Source: Erysipelotrichaceae bacterium (GTDB lineage: Bacteria > Bacillota_I > Bacilli_A > Erysipelotrichales > Erysipelotrichaceae). From it: 17,079 bases of DNA. Made by a program: the position numbers and the translations under genes. The stretch's first letter is position 1. Each line of letters begins with the position of its first letter. The stretch is taken from positions 1 through 17,079 of the forward strand of contig JAIKXJ010000035.1 in NCBI GenBank assembly GCA_024684175.1, given 5' to 3'. The notes under the pieces were generated by a model. It saw nothing but the letters and a program-made list of their open reading frames with translations, had not been told where the DNA came from and made no database searches. Positions 10,508-17,079 of the stretch are shown piece by piece.

Positions 10508-11299
10508 TCCTAATATTGCGGCATCGTTGGAGAATTCTTCTCCGCTGGCTTTCTCGAATCTTTCCAATAAGGATTCGACTGTCAGCTTTTTCTTTTCTTC
10601 TCCTTTGATATCAAGGATGATCTTGCCATTGTTGAGCATCAGCAGACGGTCTCCGTGGATGATGGCGTCCTTCATGTTATGCGTGACCATGAATGTGGTC
10701 AGCTGCGACTTGCGGACGATCTTTTCGGTAACATCCAGGACTTTGGCTGCCGTTTTCGGATCCAAAGCCGCCGTATGTTCATCAAGCAGCAGCAGTCTCG
10801 GTCTTTGCAGTGTCGCCATGATCAGTGTCAGGGCTTGTCTTTGTCCACCGGACAGAAGTCCGACTTTCGTCGAAAGACGGTCTTCCAGACCCAGATCGAA
10901 TTCTTTCAGCAAGAGTTTGAACGTCTCGCGTTCGGAATTGGAGATACCTTGGCGCAGACCGCGCTTCAGACCGCGGCGATGTGCCAGTGCCAGATTCTCT
11001 TCAATCCACATGTCGGCTGCCGTGCCCATCATCGGATCCTGGAAGACTCTGCCGATATATTTTGCCCGCTTGTCTTCGGGAAGTCTTGTGACATCGACAT
11101 CGTCGATGAAGATCTTTCCTTCATCTACCAGCCAGACACCGGCGATCGCATTCAGCAACGTGGATTTGCCGGCACCGTTGGAACCGATGACCGTGACGAA
11201 TTCTCCGTCGTTCAGGACCAGATCCACCCCGTTCAGAGCGATCTTTTCGTTGATGGTGCGGGGATTGAATGTCTTTTTGATATTTTCGATCCTTAACAT
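10505..11299 (-). CDS. ABC importer ATP-binding protein (TrpZ/COG1101 type)
   Basis: A 264-residue ABC ATPase. Walker A is GSNGAGKST (39-47), the Q-loop Q87 lies in GRVFQDPMMGTAADM, the signature LSGGQ is at 149-153, Walker B LLLLDE ends at E174, and the switch histidine is H207 (VTHNM). The 'QDPMMGTAADMW' stretch is typical of the ATPases that work with ABC_sub_bind (DUF534) binding proteins. It powers import across the membrane together with the permease, whose stop codon lies one base before this ATG. An AAAGGGGA ribosome site precedes the start. It is the third gene of the T-box-controlled operon, so the substrate is probably tyrosine or a related compound. Confidence 0.93.
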   Translation of the reverse strand: MLRIENIKKTFNPRTINEKIALNGVDLVLNDGEFVTVIGSNGAGKSTLLNAIAGVWLVDEGKIFIDDVDVTRLPEDKRAKYIGRVFQDPMMGTAADMWIEENLALAHRRGLKRGLRQGISNSERETFKLLLKEFDLGLEDRLSTKVGLLSGGQRQALTLIMATLQRPRLLLLDEHTAALDPKTAAKVLDVTEKIVRKSQLTTFMVTHNMKDAIIHGDRLLMLNNGKIILDIKGEEKKKLTVESLLERFEKASGEEFSNDAAILG

Positions 11300-11300
11300 G

Positions 11301-12185
11301 TCATTCCCCTTTCTTCAGATTCGGTATCGCGAGCGACAGCATGACGATGACCGCCGTCGCCAGTTTGAGGTCGTTGGAATCGACGCGCAGCCACAAGACA
11401 ACGATCATGATCAGATAGTAGACGATACCGCCGGCAACGACGAAGATCAGTCTCGTGAAGAACTGACAGCCTTTCGGGAAGATGATCTCGGACAAGACTT
11501 CTCCGATGATGATGGCTGCCAGACCGATGACGATCGCGCCTCTGCCCATGTTGATATCAGAGAAGCCTTGATACTGTGCCATCAAGGATCCGGCCAAAGC
11601 GACCAGACCGTTGCCTAAGGCGAAGCCGATGACTTTCATATTGTTGACATTGATGCCCTGCGCTCTGGCCATGCGCTCGTTATTTCCCGTCGCACGGATG
11701 GCACAGCCCTGTTCCGTTCCGAAATACCAGTACATGACCATGATCAATACGGCAGCGAAGAAGACGCCGACCAGGATCGCTTTGGGAATGGAACGCATCG
11801 TGATAAAGACATTATTTTTCGATGGATTGCATGAAACATTGGCCACCATCCCCATGATATGAAGATTGATGGAATATAAGCCGAACTGGACCAGGATACC
11901 CGATAAGATCGCCGGGATCTTCAGTTTGGTATGGATCAGACCGGTCACACAGCCTACCAGGATGCCGGTCAGGAAAGAACACAGGACGGCGATCCAGGGA
12001 CTGATCCCGGAAGTGATCATCATGACGGCGACTGCCCCACCCGTGGCAAAAGAGCCATCCACTGTAAGGTCTGACTCTTTTAAGACACGGAACGTGATAT
12101 AGATGCCCAGGGCCATGATGCCCCAGATGATCCCCTGGGCGATACCGCCGGGGATCCTGGATATGAGATTCGATAATGTGATCAT
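11301..12185 (-). CDS. ABC importer permease (TrpY/COG4120 type)
   Basis: A 294-residue, strongly hydrophobic membrane protein with about eight or nine predicted membrane segments. It carries the family-typical ITFRVLKESDLTVDGSFATG segment near residues 30-49. It resembles the branched-chain-type permeases found with DUF534 binding proteins. It would form the channel of the importer, probably as a dimer, since no second permease gene is present. It lies 15 nt after the binding-protein gene and 1 nt before the ATPase gene. Its ribosome site is weak, so it may depend on translation of the upstream gene. Confidence 0.92.
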   Translation of the reverse strand: MITLSNLISRIPGGIAQGIIWGIMALGIYITFRVLKESDLTVDGSFATGGAVAVMMITSGISPWIAVLCSFLTGILVGCVTGLIHTKLKIPAILSGILVQFGLYSINLHIMGMVANVSCNPSKNNVFITMRSIPKAILVGVFFAAVLIMVMYWYFGTEQGCAIRATGNNERMARAQGINVNNMKVIGFALGNGLVALAGSLMAQYQGFSDINMGRGAIVIGLAAIIIGEVLSEIIFPKGCQFFTRLIFVVAGGIVYYLIMIVVLWLRVDSNDLKLATAVIVMLSLAIPNLKKGE

Positions 12186-12200
12186 ATACGATATGCCTGA

Positions 12201-13184
12201 TTATTCGATCGGCTCAAAGTCCTCCGGTACGCTGACACTGAACTGATCGCATATCTCCGGATTAAACTTCTTGACCGGAGCATCGAAGTACTGGATCGGC
12301 ATCTCTTCGATCTTGGCTTCACCCTTGAGAAGCTTGACCGCCATCTGACCGGTCGTGACGCCCAGATCATAGTAAGAGATCGTCAAAGTGGCGATACCGC
12401 ACAAAGAACAGATGCCTTCTTCTCCGGCGATGACCGGGACTTTCTTTTCCAGAACGACGTTGGCGATCGTCTCCGAGCAGGAGGCTGCCTGGTTGTCGGT
12501 CGGGATGTAAATGACATCGACTTGCGAACAAAGATCTTCGCAGACCAGGGAGATATCGTTGGAATCGGTGAAGGATGCATTCTTGACTTCGATGCCTTTG
12601 CCTTCCAGGAACTTGCCGACGACTTCGACCTGATATTTGGAGTTGGCTTCATTGGAACAGAACAGGATGCCAACAGTCTTCGTTTCCGGGAAGAGATCCA
12701 GGATCATCTGTGCCTGCTGATCCAATGGCGCAAGGTCGCTCGTTCCGGAGACATTGGAACCGACCAAGCCGTTGAAACCGTCGATCCCCAGCGCAACACC
12801 GTATTCCGTGACGGAGGTGCCTAAGATCGGAATGTCTTCCGTAGCGGAGACCGCTGCCTGTAAAGCCGGTGTGGCATTGGCCATGATCAGATCGACACCG
12901 TCATTGACGAAACCCTGAACGATAGTCGAACAGTTTGCGGAATCACCGGCGGCATTGAGCACGTTGATGTCGGCATCCGGGAACGCTTTTCTGACTTCGT
13001 CGCAGAAGCCCTGCGTCGCCGCGTCAAGTGCGGCATGCTGGACCAGCTGAACGACGCCGATATGAAGGACATCGCCTTCATCTACCGGCTGATCCTGCGC
13101 AGGCTGATCGGAATTACCGGATGAACATCCGGCAAGCGTCAGTACCATCAGCACCGACAGCAGCAATACAAATAACTTTTTCAT
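12201..13184 (-). CDS. ABC substrate-binding lipoprotein (TrpX/DUF534 type)
   Basis: A 327-residue precursor with a lipoprotein signal: MKK, a hydrophobic core, and the lipobox LAGC with C20 as the lipidated residue. After a short Ser/Gln/Asp-rich linker the mature part begins at about LHIGVVQLVQHAALDAATQG, the characteristic opening of the ABC_sub_bind family. It would capture the ligand at the cell surface and deliver it to the permease. The ribosome site AAGGAG lies 10 nt before the ATG. It is the first gene of the operon and sits directly behind the T-box terminator. Family members include the tryptophan-associated TrpX of streptococci, but the T-box here indicates tyrosine. The ligand itself is not readable from the protein. 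Confidence 0.93.
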   Translation of the reverse strand: MKKLFVLLLSVLMVLTLAGCSSGNSDQPAQDQPVDEGDVLHIGVVQLVQHAALDAATQGFCDEVRKAFPDADINVLNAAGDSANCSTIVQGFVNDGVDLIMANATPALQAAVSATEDIPILGTSVTEYGVALGIDGFNGLVGSNVSGTSDLAPLDQQAQMILDLFPETKTVGILFCSNEANSKYQVEVVGKFLEGKGIEVKNASFTDSNDISLVCEDLCSQVDVIYIPTDNQAASCSETIANVVLEKKVPVIAGEEGICSLCGIATLTISYYDLGVTTGQMAVKLLKGEAKIEEMPIQYFDAPVKKFNPEICDQFSVSVPEDFEPIE

Positions 13185-13205
13185 GCAATCATTTCTCCTT
13201 TAAAC

Positions 13206-13228
13206 AAAAAAACGTCCATACAAGGACG
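13206..13228 (-). terminator. T-box terminator hairpin
   Basis: On the minus strand CGTCC (13228-13224), loop TTGTAT, GGACG (13217-13213), then seven T (13212-13206). The 5' arm CGTCC is shared with the antiterminator (CGT and CC of CCTT), so the two folds exclude each other. Confidence 0.93.
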
Positions 13229-13452
13229 AATTCACCGTGTTACCACCTTTTTTCACCGGCACATCGCTATGCCGGTCTTGACAGCCACATTCATGGCCTT
13301 GCTTGTTAACGGAAGCATGCCGGGATACCCTACTGATTTCAGATATCCGACTCGGTAATGTATTCTCGTGCATTTCCCATAGCCGTTTCCACCGCCCACG
13401 GCCTCTCTATGATGTTTTGATGACGATACTGTTTACTTCAAAGTCTGTAACT
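13206..13452 (-). ncRNA. T-box riboswitch, tyrosine-specific (specifier UAC)
   Basis: This fills most of the 339-nt gap before the binding-protein gene. On the minus strand: an AGAGAG element (13408-13403), the upper Stem I helix CGTG/CACG (13400-13397 with 13370-13367), then GAA-UAC with the specifier UAC at 13362-13360 and the usual downstream ACCGAGT. Stem III is ACCGGC/GCCGGT (13276-13271 with 13260-13255). The antiterminator is AAGG (13249-13246), the 7-nt bulge TGGTAAC (13245-13239), ACG/CGT, and CCTT (13225-13222). The bulge UGGU would pair with an ACCA acceptor end, so discriminator base A, which fits tRNA-Tyr and excludes the G73 of bacterial tRNA-Trp. Uncharged tRNA-Tyr should therefore turn the importer on. 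Confidence 0.92.
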
Positions 13453-13458
13453 GACCTT

Positions 13459-13487
13459 ATTTTATGAAAGATCTGAAACAGTGTCAA
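13459..13487 (-). promoter_or_regulatory. Promoter of the T-box/ABC operon
   Basis: Minus strand: perfect -35 TTGACA (13487-13482), 17-nt spacer, -10 TAAAAT (13464-13459). A start near 13452 gives a leader of about 270 nt. It is one of the strongest promoters in the window, consistent with control by attenuation. Confidence 0.88.
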
Positions 13488-13523
13488 TGATTTTTTTACA
13501 TTTTCTTTCTGTAAATATTTTCA

Positions 13524-14384
13524 TTATGTTTTGTCAGATAAAAGCTCATTGCCCAGAGATGCACAAAGGATCATGAATGCACCGATCAACGAAGAGATCC
13601 CCAGAGGCTCATGAAAGACCAATGCGCCGATGACGAAATTCAATACCGGCTCCAGATATCCTAAAATGGCGATACTTTGGGAAGGCAGCACATCGATCGA
13701 CGAAAAATAACAGATATAAGCCACGCCGGTATGAAGGATGCCCAGCACCAGAACGATGACCGTCGAAAGCAGATCGAACTGTTTAGGAAATCCGCCGTTG
13801 AACAAAACATAAGGAAAGACGATGAGCGCCGAGGCAAACAGCTGTACCAAAGTCTTTTCCAAAGGTTTGATATCCTTCAATCTTTTGTTGCACAAGACAA
13901 GGATGACGAAGCCCAATGCCGCAAGAGAGCCATATATGACACAGTGCATATCGGCTTTCGTTTCAGACGAGAAGATGCCGATCAGCAGGCACATCCCGAG
14001 GACCGCCATCAGGATGAACAGGATCTGCACGGGACGGATCTTTTCCTTATAGACCAGCGTCGTGATGATGACGACGGCGATCGGCGCCATGTAGTTGCAT
14101 AAGGAAGAGACAGCGATGCCGTAACGGTAGCCGGCAAATAAGAAGACCCAGTTGAAACCTAAGGCAAAGCCGGATATTAACAAGATCTTCAGATTTCTGC
14201 GGATGGCCTCACGGTCGATCTTCTCCTTTTGAAAGCTCAGTATCGTAAAGATGTACAACGAGCCCAAAACCCCCCTTCCCAGGACGACGAATTCCGATGA
14301 ATACGTCACAAAATGAAGGAAGAAGCCGATGGTACCGTAAAGGAACAAGGCAAACAGATAACGTAATGTGGCAGAGTTTTTCAT
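13524..14384 (-). CDS. EamA/DMT-superfamily transporter
   Basis: A 286-residue, very hydrophobic protein with about ten membrane segments arranged as two repeats, as in EamA drug/metabolite transporters. Family-like features are GTIGFFLHFVTY in the first helix, the second-helix arginine in VVLGRGVLGSLYI, and the C-terminal repeat segment VLPSQSIAILGYLEPVLNFV with FHEPLG. The direction and substrate of transport are unknown. It ends about 37 nt before the promoter of the tyrosine T-box operon with no convincing terminator between them. Some readthrough into that leader is therefore possible, but a functional link is only inference. No clear Shine-Dalgarno precedes the ATG. A TATAGT lies about 9 nt upstream of it, so the message may be nearly leaderless. 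Confidence 0.88.
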   Translation of the reverse strand: MKNSATLRYLFALFLYGTIGFFLHFVTYSSEFVVLGRGVLGSLYIFTILSFQKEKIDREAIRRNLKILLISGFALGFNWVFLFAGYRYGIAVSSLCNYMAPIAVVIITTLVYKEKIRPVQILFILMAVLGMCLLIGIFSSETKADMHCVIYGSLAALGFVILVLCNKRLKDIKPLEKTLVQLFASALIVFPYVLFNGGFPKQFDLLSTVIVLVLGILHTGVAYICYFSSIDVLPSQSIAILGYLEPVLNFVIGALVFHEPLGISSLIGAFMILCASLGNELLSDKT

Positions 14385-14445
14385 GAATTGAAACCACTAT
14401 AGCATGTTTTACAGACAAAGAGGCAGTTTTCGCTTTCATCTTCAA

Positions 14446-14474
14446 TTGAAATTCTCATAGATTAGTGTTACATT
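14446..14474 (+). promoter_or_regulatory. Promoter of tRNA-Arg
   Basis: -35 TTGAAA (14446-14451), 17-nt spacer, -10 TACATT (14469-14474). The predicted start falls about 5 nt before the mature tRNA. Confidence 0.6.
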
Positions 14475-14485
14475 AAATAAGCGAT

Positions 14486-14562
14486 GTGCCTGTAGCTCAA
14501 CTGGATAGAGTGTTTGGCTACGAACCAAAAGGTTGCGAGTTCAAGTCTTGCCAGGCACGCCA
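14486..14562 (+). tRNA. tRNA-Arg (anticodon ACG), CCA encoded
   Basis: Full cloverleaf. The acceptor stem is GTGCCTG/CAGGCAC (7 bp), followed by discriminator G and an encoded CCA. The D-arm contains AGCTCAACTGGATAGAG. The anticodon stem is TTTGG/CCAAA around loop CTACGAA, with ACG at 14520-14522. The T-arm is GCGAG-TTCAAGT-CTTGC. A34 would normally be deaminated to inosine to read CGU, CGC and CGA. It lies 81 nt before argS in the same direction. Confidence 0.97.
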
Positions 14563-14575
14563 CTCTTGAAATCAG

Positions 14576-14594
14576 ACCGCTTAATGCGGTTTTT
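14576..14594 (+). terminator. Terminator between tRNA-Arg and argS
   Basis: ACCGC (14576-14580), loop TTAAT, GCGGT (14586-14590) followed by TTTT. The short 5-bp stem may allow partial readthrough into argS. Confidence 0.75.
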
Positions 14595-14620
14595 CTTATA
14601 AGTGATGCATATGATAGAAT
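14592..14620 (+). promoter_or_regulatory. Possible argS promoter
   Basis: -10 TAGAAT at 14615-14620, preceded by TGA (TGn extended -10), with a poor -35 (TTTCTT) 17 nt upstream. The ribosome site AAGGAG lies 8 nt before the ATG. Confidence 0.4.
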
Positions 14621-14643
14621 AGTTAGGTCAAGGAGAAACGGAT

Positions 14644-16305
14644 ATGAACATTGAAGAAAAGATCGTAAATGAACTCAAGCAGATCATTGCCGATCTGTAT
14701 GATATGCAGCCTCAGGACGGTCTTGTCATGATCGAGATCCCGAAAGAAAGCAGCAACGGCGATTATTCGACCAATATCGCGATGCGTCTGACCAAGATCT
14801 TGAAAAGACGTCCGCAGGAGATCGCCGCACAGATCAAGGAAGAACTTTTGAAACGTGTTTCGTTCATCGATTCCATCGATATCGCCGGACCGGGCTTCAT
14901 CAATTTCTGGCTGAAGAAAGATGCGATGGCCAACATCATCAATACGGTCATCGATCAGGATGAGGATTACGGATCTTCCGATGCCGGAAAAGGCACGAAA
15001 GTTCTGGAAGAATATGTCTCAGCCAATCCGACCGGACCGCTGCACTGCGGTCACGCCAGAGGTGCCTGCTGGGGCGATTCCTGTGTCCGGATCATGAAAA
15101 AAGCCGGCTATGATGTCACCAGAGAATACTACATCAACGATGCCGGTGCGCAGATGCTCAACTTAGGCAAATCCTTATTGGGAAGATACAGAGAACTCTT
15201 CGGTCTGGATTTCACTTTGCCGGAAGACGGTTATCATGGACCGGATGTCATTGAGATCGCCAAAGAGATCAAAGAGAAATACGGTGATAAGTATCTGCAG
15301 ATGGACGAAGAAAAAGCCATCGAAGAACTGCGGGAACTGGGCAGAGAACTCGAACTCGACCGCATCAAGAGAGATCTGGCCTACTACGGCTGTGAATTCG
15401 ATTCCTGGATCTCCGAAAAATGGATCCTGTCGCAAGGCAAAGTCGCCGATGCTGTCGAAAAGATGAAAGCTATGGATCTCCTGTATGAAAATGAAGGCGC
15501 TTTATGGTTCGCCTCTTCCAAATACGGTGATGACAAAGACAGAGTCCTGGTCAAATCTGACGGTTACTATACCTATCTGACGCCGGATATCGCCAATCAT
15601 ATCCATAAGTTCGAACGCGGATATGACCTCTTAGTCAATATCTGGGGCGCCGACCACCACGGTTACGTCCCGCGTATGAAAGCGGCGATGAAAGCCTTAG
15701 GTTATGATCCCGATCACCTGCAGGTCGACCTGTGTCAGATGGTCCGGATGATCGAAAACGGCAAAGAAGTCAAGATGTCCAAACGTACGGGCAATGCGAT
15801 CACATTGCGAGAACTGATCGACGATATCGGTTTGGATTGCGCAAGATACTTCTTCCTTTCCAAGGCCTTGGATACGCACCTCGATTTCGATCTCACTCTG
15901 GCAAGGACGCAATCCAACGACAATCCGGTCTACTATGTCCAATACGCCTATGCCCGGATCTGTTCCGTTCTTCGTCAGTCCAAGTCAGGCTACACAAAGC
16001 AGGATTCCTATTCTCTGCTCAACGATCCGAAGGAGATCGATCTGCTCAAGCACATCTCTTCCTTTACGGATGCAGTCGCCGACAGCGCCGTCAACCGTTC
16101 GCCGAACAAGATCTGCAACTACGTGCAGAAACTGGCGACTTATTTCCATTCCTTCTACGGTGCCTGCAAGATCAACGATCCGGCCGATCCGCAGCTGAGC
16201 AACGAACGTCTGGCTTTGTGCGATGCGACCAGGATCACTCTGAAGAACGCCTTGCAGCTGCTGGGCGTTTCCGCACCGGAAGTCATGACCAAAGAAGAAG
16301 CATAA
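14644..16305 (+). CDS. argS: Arginyl-tRNA synthetase
   Basis: A 553-residue class I synthetase that charges tRNA-Arg, normal length for the family. The N-terminal Add-1 domain, which recognises the D-loop, spans about 1-95. The catalytic core opens with SANPTGPLHCGHARGA, whose HCGH (134-137) is the HIGH signature. The second signature KMSKR is at 377-381, and a DALR-type helical anticodon-binding domain occupies about 430-553. The start follows AAGGAG. It lies directly downstream of tRNA-Arg(ACG) and its terminator and ends in a bidirectional terminator. No T-box leader is present; the gap to the tRNA is too short for one. Confidence 0.97.
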   Translation: MNIEEKIVNELKQIIADLYDMQPQDGLVMIEIPKESSNGDYSTNIAMRLTKILKRRPQEIAAQIKEELLKRVSFIDSIDIAGPGFINFWLKKDAMANIINTVIDQDEDYGSSDAGKGTKVLEEYVSANPTGPLHCGHARGACWGDSCVRIMKKAGYDVTREYYINDAGAQMLNLGKSLLGRYRELFGLDFTLPEDGYHGPDVIEIAKEIKEKYGDKYLQMDEEKAIEELRELGRELELDRIKRDLAYYGCEFDSWISEKWILSQGKVADAVEKMKAMDLLYENEGALWFASSKYGDDKDRVLVKSDGYYTYLTPDIANHIHKFERGYDLLVNIWGADHHGYVPRMKAAMKALGYDPDHLQVDLCQMVRMIENGKEVKMSKRTGNAITLRELIDDIGLDCARYFFLSKALDTHLDFDLTLARTQSNDNPVYYVQYAYARICSVLRQSKSGYTKQDSYSLLNDPKEIDLLKHISSFTDAVADSAVNRSPNKICNYVQKLATYFHSFYGACKINDPADPQLSNERLALCDATRITLKNALQLLGVSAPEVMTKEEA

Positions 16306-16312
16306 AAAAACA

Positions 16313-16334
16313 AAAACCGCAGAAATGCGGTTTT
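16313..16334. terminator. Bidirectional terminator between argS and the acetyltransferase gene
   Basis: AAAACCGC (16313-16320), loop AGAAAT, GCGGTTTT (16327-16334). Flanking A and T runs give a U-tail in both directions, suiting the two convergent genes. The core arms ACCGC/GCGGT match those of the tRNA-Arg terminator. Confidence 0.85.
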
Positions 16335-16884
16335 AAAATACATATTCAAACAGTTCAACGGTGATATCGCCGGTATCCTCATACCAGACTTCATGATCGC
16401 CGATACATGTGAATCCGGCTTTTTCATAAAGCTTTGCTGCGGCAAGATTGCCTTTCACTGCATCCAGATGAATCGCTTTGGAAGTCTTCTTGGTTTCTTC
16501 GATGATGTGATCAAGAAGCAGCAAGGCCAGCCCTCTTCCCCGGAAAGAAGGATGCATGGCAAACAGATGCAGGACGGCGATCTCGTTCTCTTTGAATATA
16601 TGCTTCCATGGCACATCCAGATAGATCGGATCTTCACATAAGGAAACGATGCCTGCGCCGATGATCCTGTCCTCATCTTTGATCACATAAACAAGATCTT
16701 TATTCAGATGTCTTTCCAGATCGGCCAAGGAAGGATATATATCTTTCGTCCAGCCTGGCGAATACAAATCTTTATCCTGGTGGTCAATGACTTCGTTATA
16801 GAAATCATACAGAGCTGAGAGATCTTCTTTTTTACAAAGTTCAACTTTCATATTCATGATTATAAAAGAAAACATTCCAAACAT
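16333..16884 (-). CDS. GNAT-family N-acetyltransferase
   Basis: A 183-residue acetyl-CoA-dependent acetyltransferase. The acetyl-CoA-binding motif A is seen as LHLFAMHPSFRGRGLALLLL (106-124), with the pyrophosphate-gripping R/G loop RGRG at 115-118. It is followed by the typical IHLDAVKGNLAAAKLYEKAG segment (138-157). The substrate is unknown. The start is uncertain. 16884 has an AAGGTG ribosome site 8 nt upstream, but the extra residues MFGMFSFIIMN are unlike the family. The usual GNAT opening would be MKVELCKKEDL at 16851, or 16857, neither of which has a ribosome site. A TATAAT just before 16857 could instead give a leaderless message. The gene is convergent with argS and shares its terminator. 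Confidence 0.88.
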   Translation of the reverse strand: MFGMFSFIIMNMKVELCKKEDLSALYDFYNEVIDHQDKDLYSPGWTKDIYPSLADLERHLNKDLVYVIKDEDRIIGAGIVSLCEDPIYLDVPWKHIFKENEIAVLHLFAMHPSFRGRGLALLLLDHIIEETKKTSKAIHLDAVKGNLAAAKLYEKAGFTCIGDHEVWYEDTGDITVELFEYVF

Positions 16885-16906
16885 AAAGAAAACACCTTTT
16901 CAGGTG
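16885..16906 (-). other. Small GAAA-loop hairpin before the acetyltransferase start
   Basis: On the minus strand CACCT (16906-16902), loop GAAA, AGGTG (16897-16893), then TTTTCTTT leading into the ATG at 16884. It could be a weak terminator for a gene beyond the right edge, or could hide the AAGGTG ribosome site. The stem has only 5 bp. Confidence 0.4.
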
Positions 16907-16979
16907 CAGCTTACAAGTGGCGTCCATGGAGAGAAAATATTCCTCGCTAAAATGTGCTTTAAATAAAGCGTTTTGGCAA

Positions 16980-17029
16980 ACTTCACACTTTTTTCAGACG
17001 TCAAGAAGTGTGAAGTAAAGGTGTGAAGT
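16980..17029. repeat. 11-bp inverted repeat plus a third copy of GTGTGAAGT
   Basis: ACTTCACACTT (16980-16990) is the perfect inverted complement of AAGTGTGAAGT (17006-17016), with a 15-nt spacer. A third copy of the core GTGTGAAGT follows at 17021-17029, 13 nt from the second and in the same orientation. The surrounding 16907-17079 holds no gene that can be supported, and what the repeats belong to is not visible. Confidence 0.6.
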
Positions 17030-17079
17030 TCTTTTGAAAGAAAGCCAATACTCGAAAAAATAATTTGTGTAAATCTTCA

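Noticed and set aside
16841..16927. Minus-strand 28-codon frame starting MDATCKLHLK and overlapping the acetyltransferase start.
   Set aside because: Its ribosome site is 12 nt away and weak, it contains the hairpin and overlaps the better-supported gene; no other support.
16910..17079. Minus-strand frames open to the right edge (one ending at 17001 as ...KNFTPLLHTS, another ending at 16908) as possible 3' ends of a gene.
   Set aside because: Short, rich in A/T, with no recognisable motif; several frames are equally open, so chance cannot be excluded.
17040..17079. Insertion-sequence end suggested by the TTTGTGTAAATC stretch, loosely like termini of some transposons.
   Set aside because: The match is a vague impression with no transposase or second terminus in view.

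Overview
The window reads as chromosomal DNA of a mid-GC Bacillota, most likely from the Erysipelotrichia/Mollicutes side of the phylum. The main clue is a tight gene cluster, single-chain (alpha2-type) glycyl-tRNA synthetase - dnaG - rpoD - trmK. Supporting clues are canonical Shine-Dalgarno sites, SigA-type promoters, a T-box leader and use of the standard genetic code. This placement is inference; no rRNA is present.

Layout. (1) 1-224: the first 13 codons of an unidentified minus-strand gene with its own promoter and an elaborate leader fold, followed by two opposing terminators. (2) 222-9178, minus strand: a six-gene run transcribed right to left. It comprises an FAD-dependent oxidoreductase, glyQS, dnaG, rpoD, trmK and glgP, with junctions of +10, -1, -17, -1 and +11 nt, so it very probably forms one operon. 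It joins replication priming, sigma factor, tRNA charging, tRNA modification and glycogen breakdown. (3) 9279-10469, plus strand: a divergently transcribed CofE-like (F420-0:glutamate ligase family) gene, ending in a strong hairpin. (4) 10505-13487, minus strand: a three-gene ABC importer of the TrpXYZ type (lipoprotein, permease, ATPase). It is preceded by a complete T-box riboswitch whose specifier (UAC) and acceptor-sensing bulge (UGGU) both point to tRNA-Tyr. (5) 13524-14384, minus strand: an EamA/DMT-family permease. (6) 14446-16334, plus strand: tRNA-Arg(ACG), a terminator, then argS, so an arginine tRNA sits directly before its own synthetase. (7) 16333-17079: a minus-strand GNAT acetyltransferase and an unassigned intergenic stretch carrying an 11-bp inverted repeat plus a third copy of the same motif.

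Most of the window is ordinary housekeeping. The observations most worth a second look are the tyrosine T-box on a TrpXYZ-type importer, the Shine-Dalgarno-sequestering fold that spans the promoter of the left-edge gene, the placement of glgP and an FAD oxidoreductase in the dnaG-rpoD operon, the orphan CofE-like gene, the tRNA-Arg/argS pair, and the repeat cluster at the right edge.
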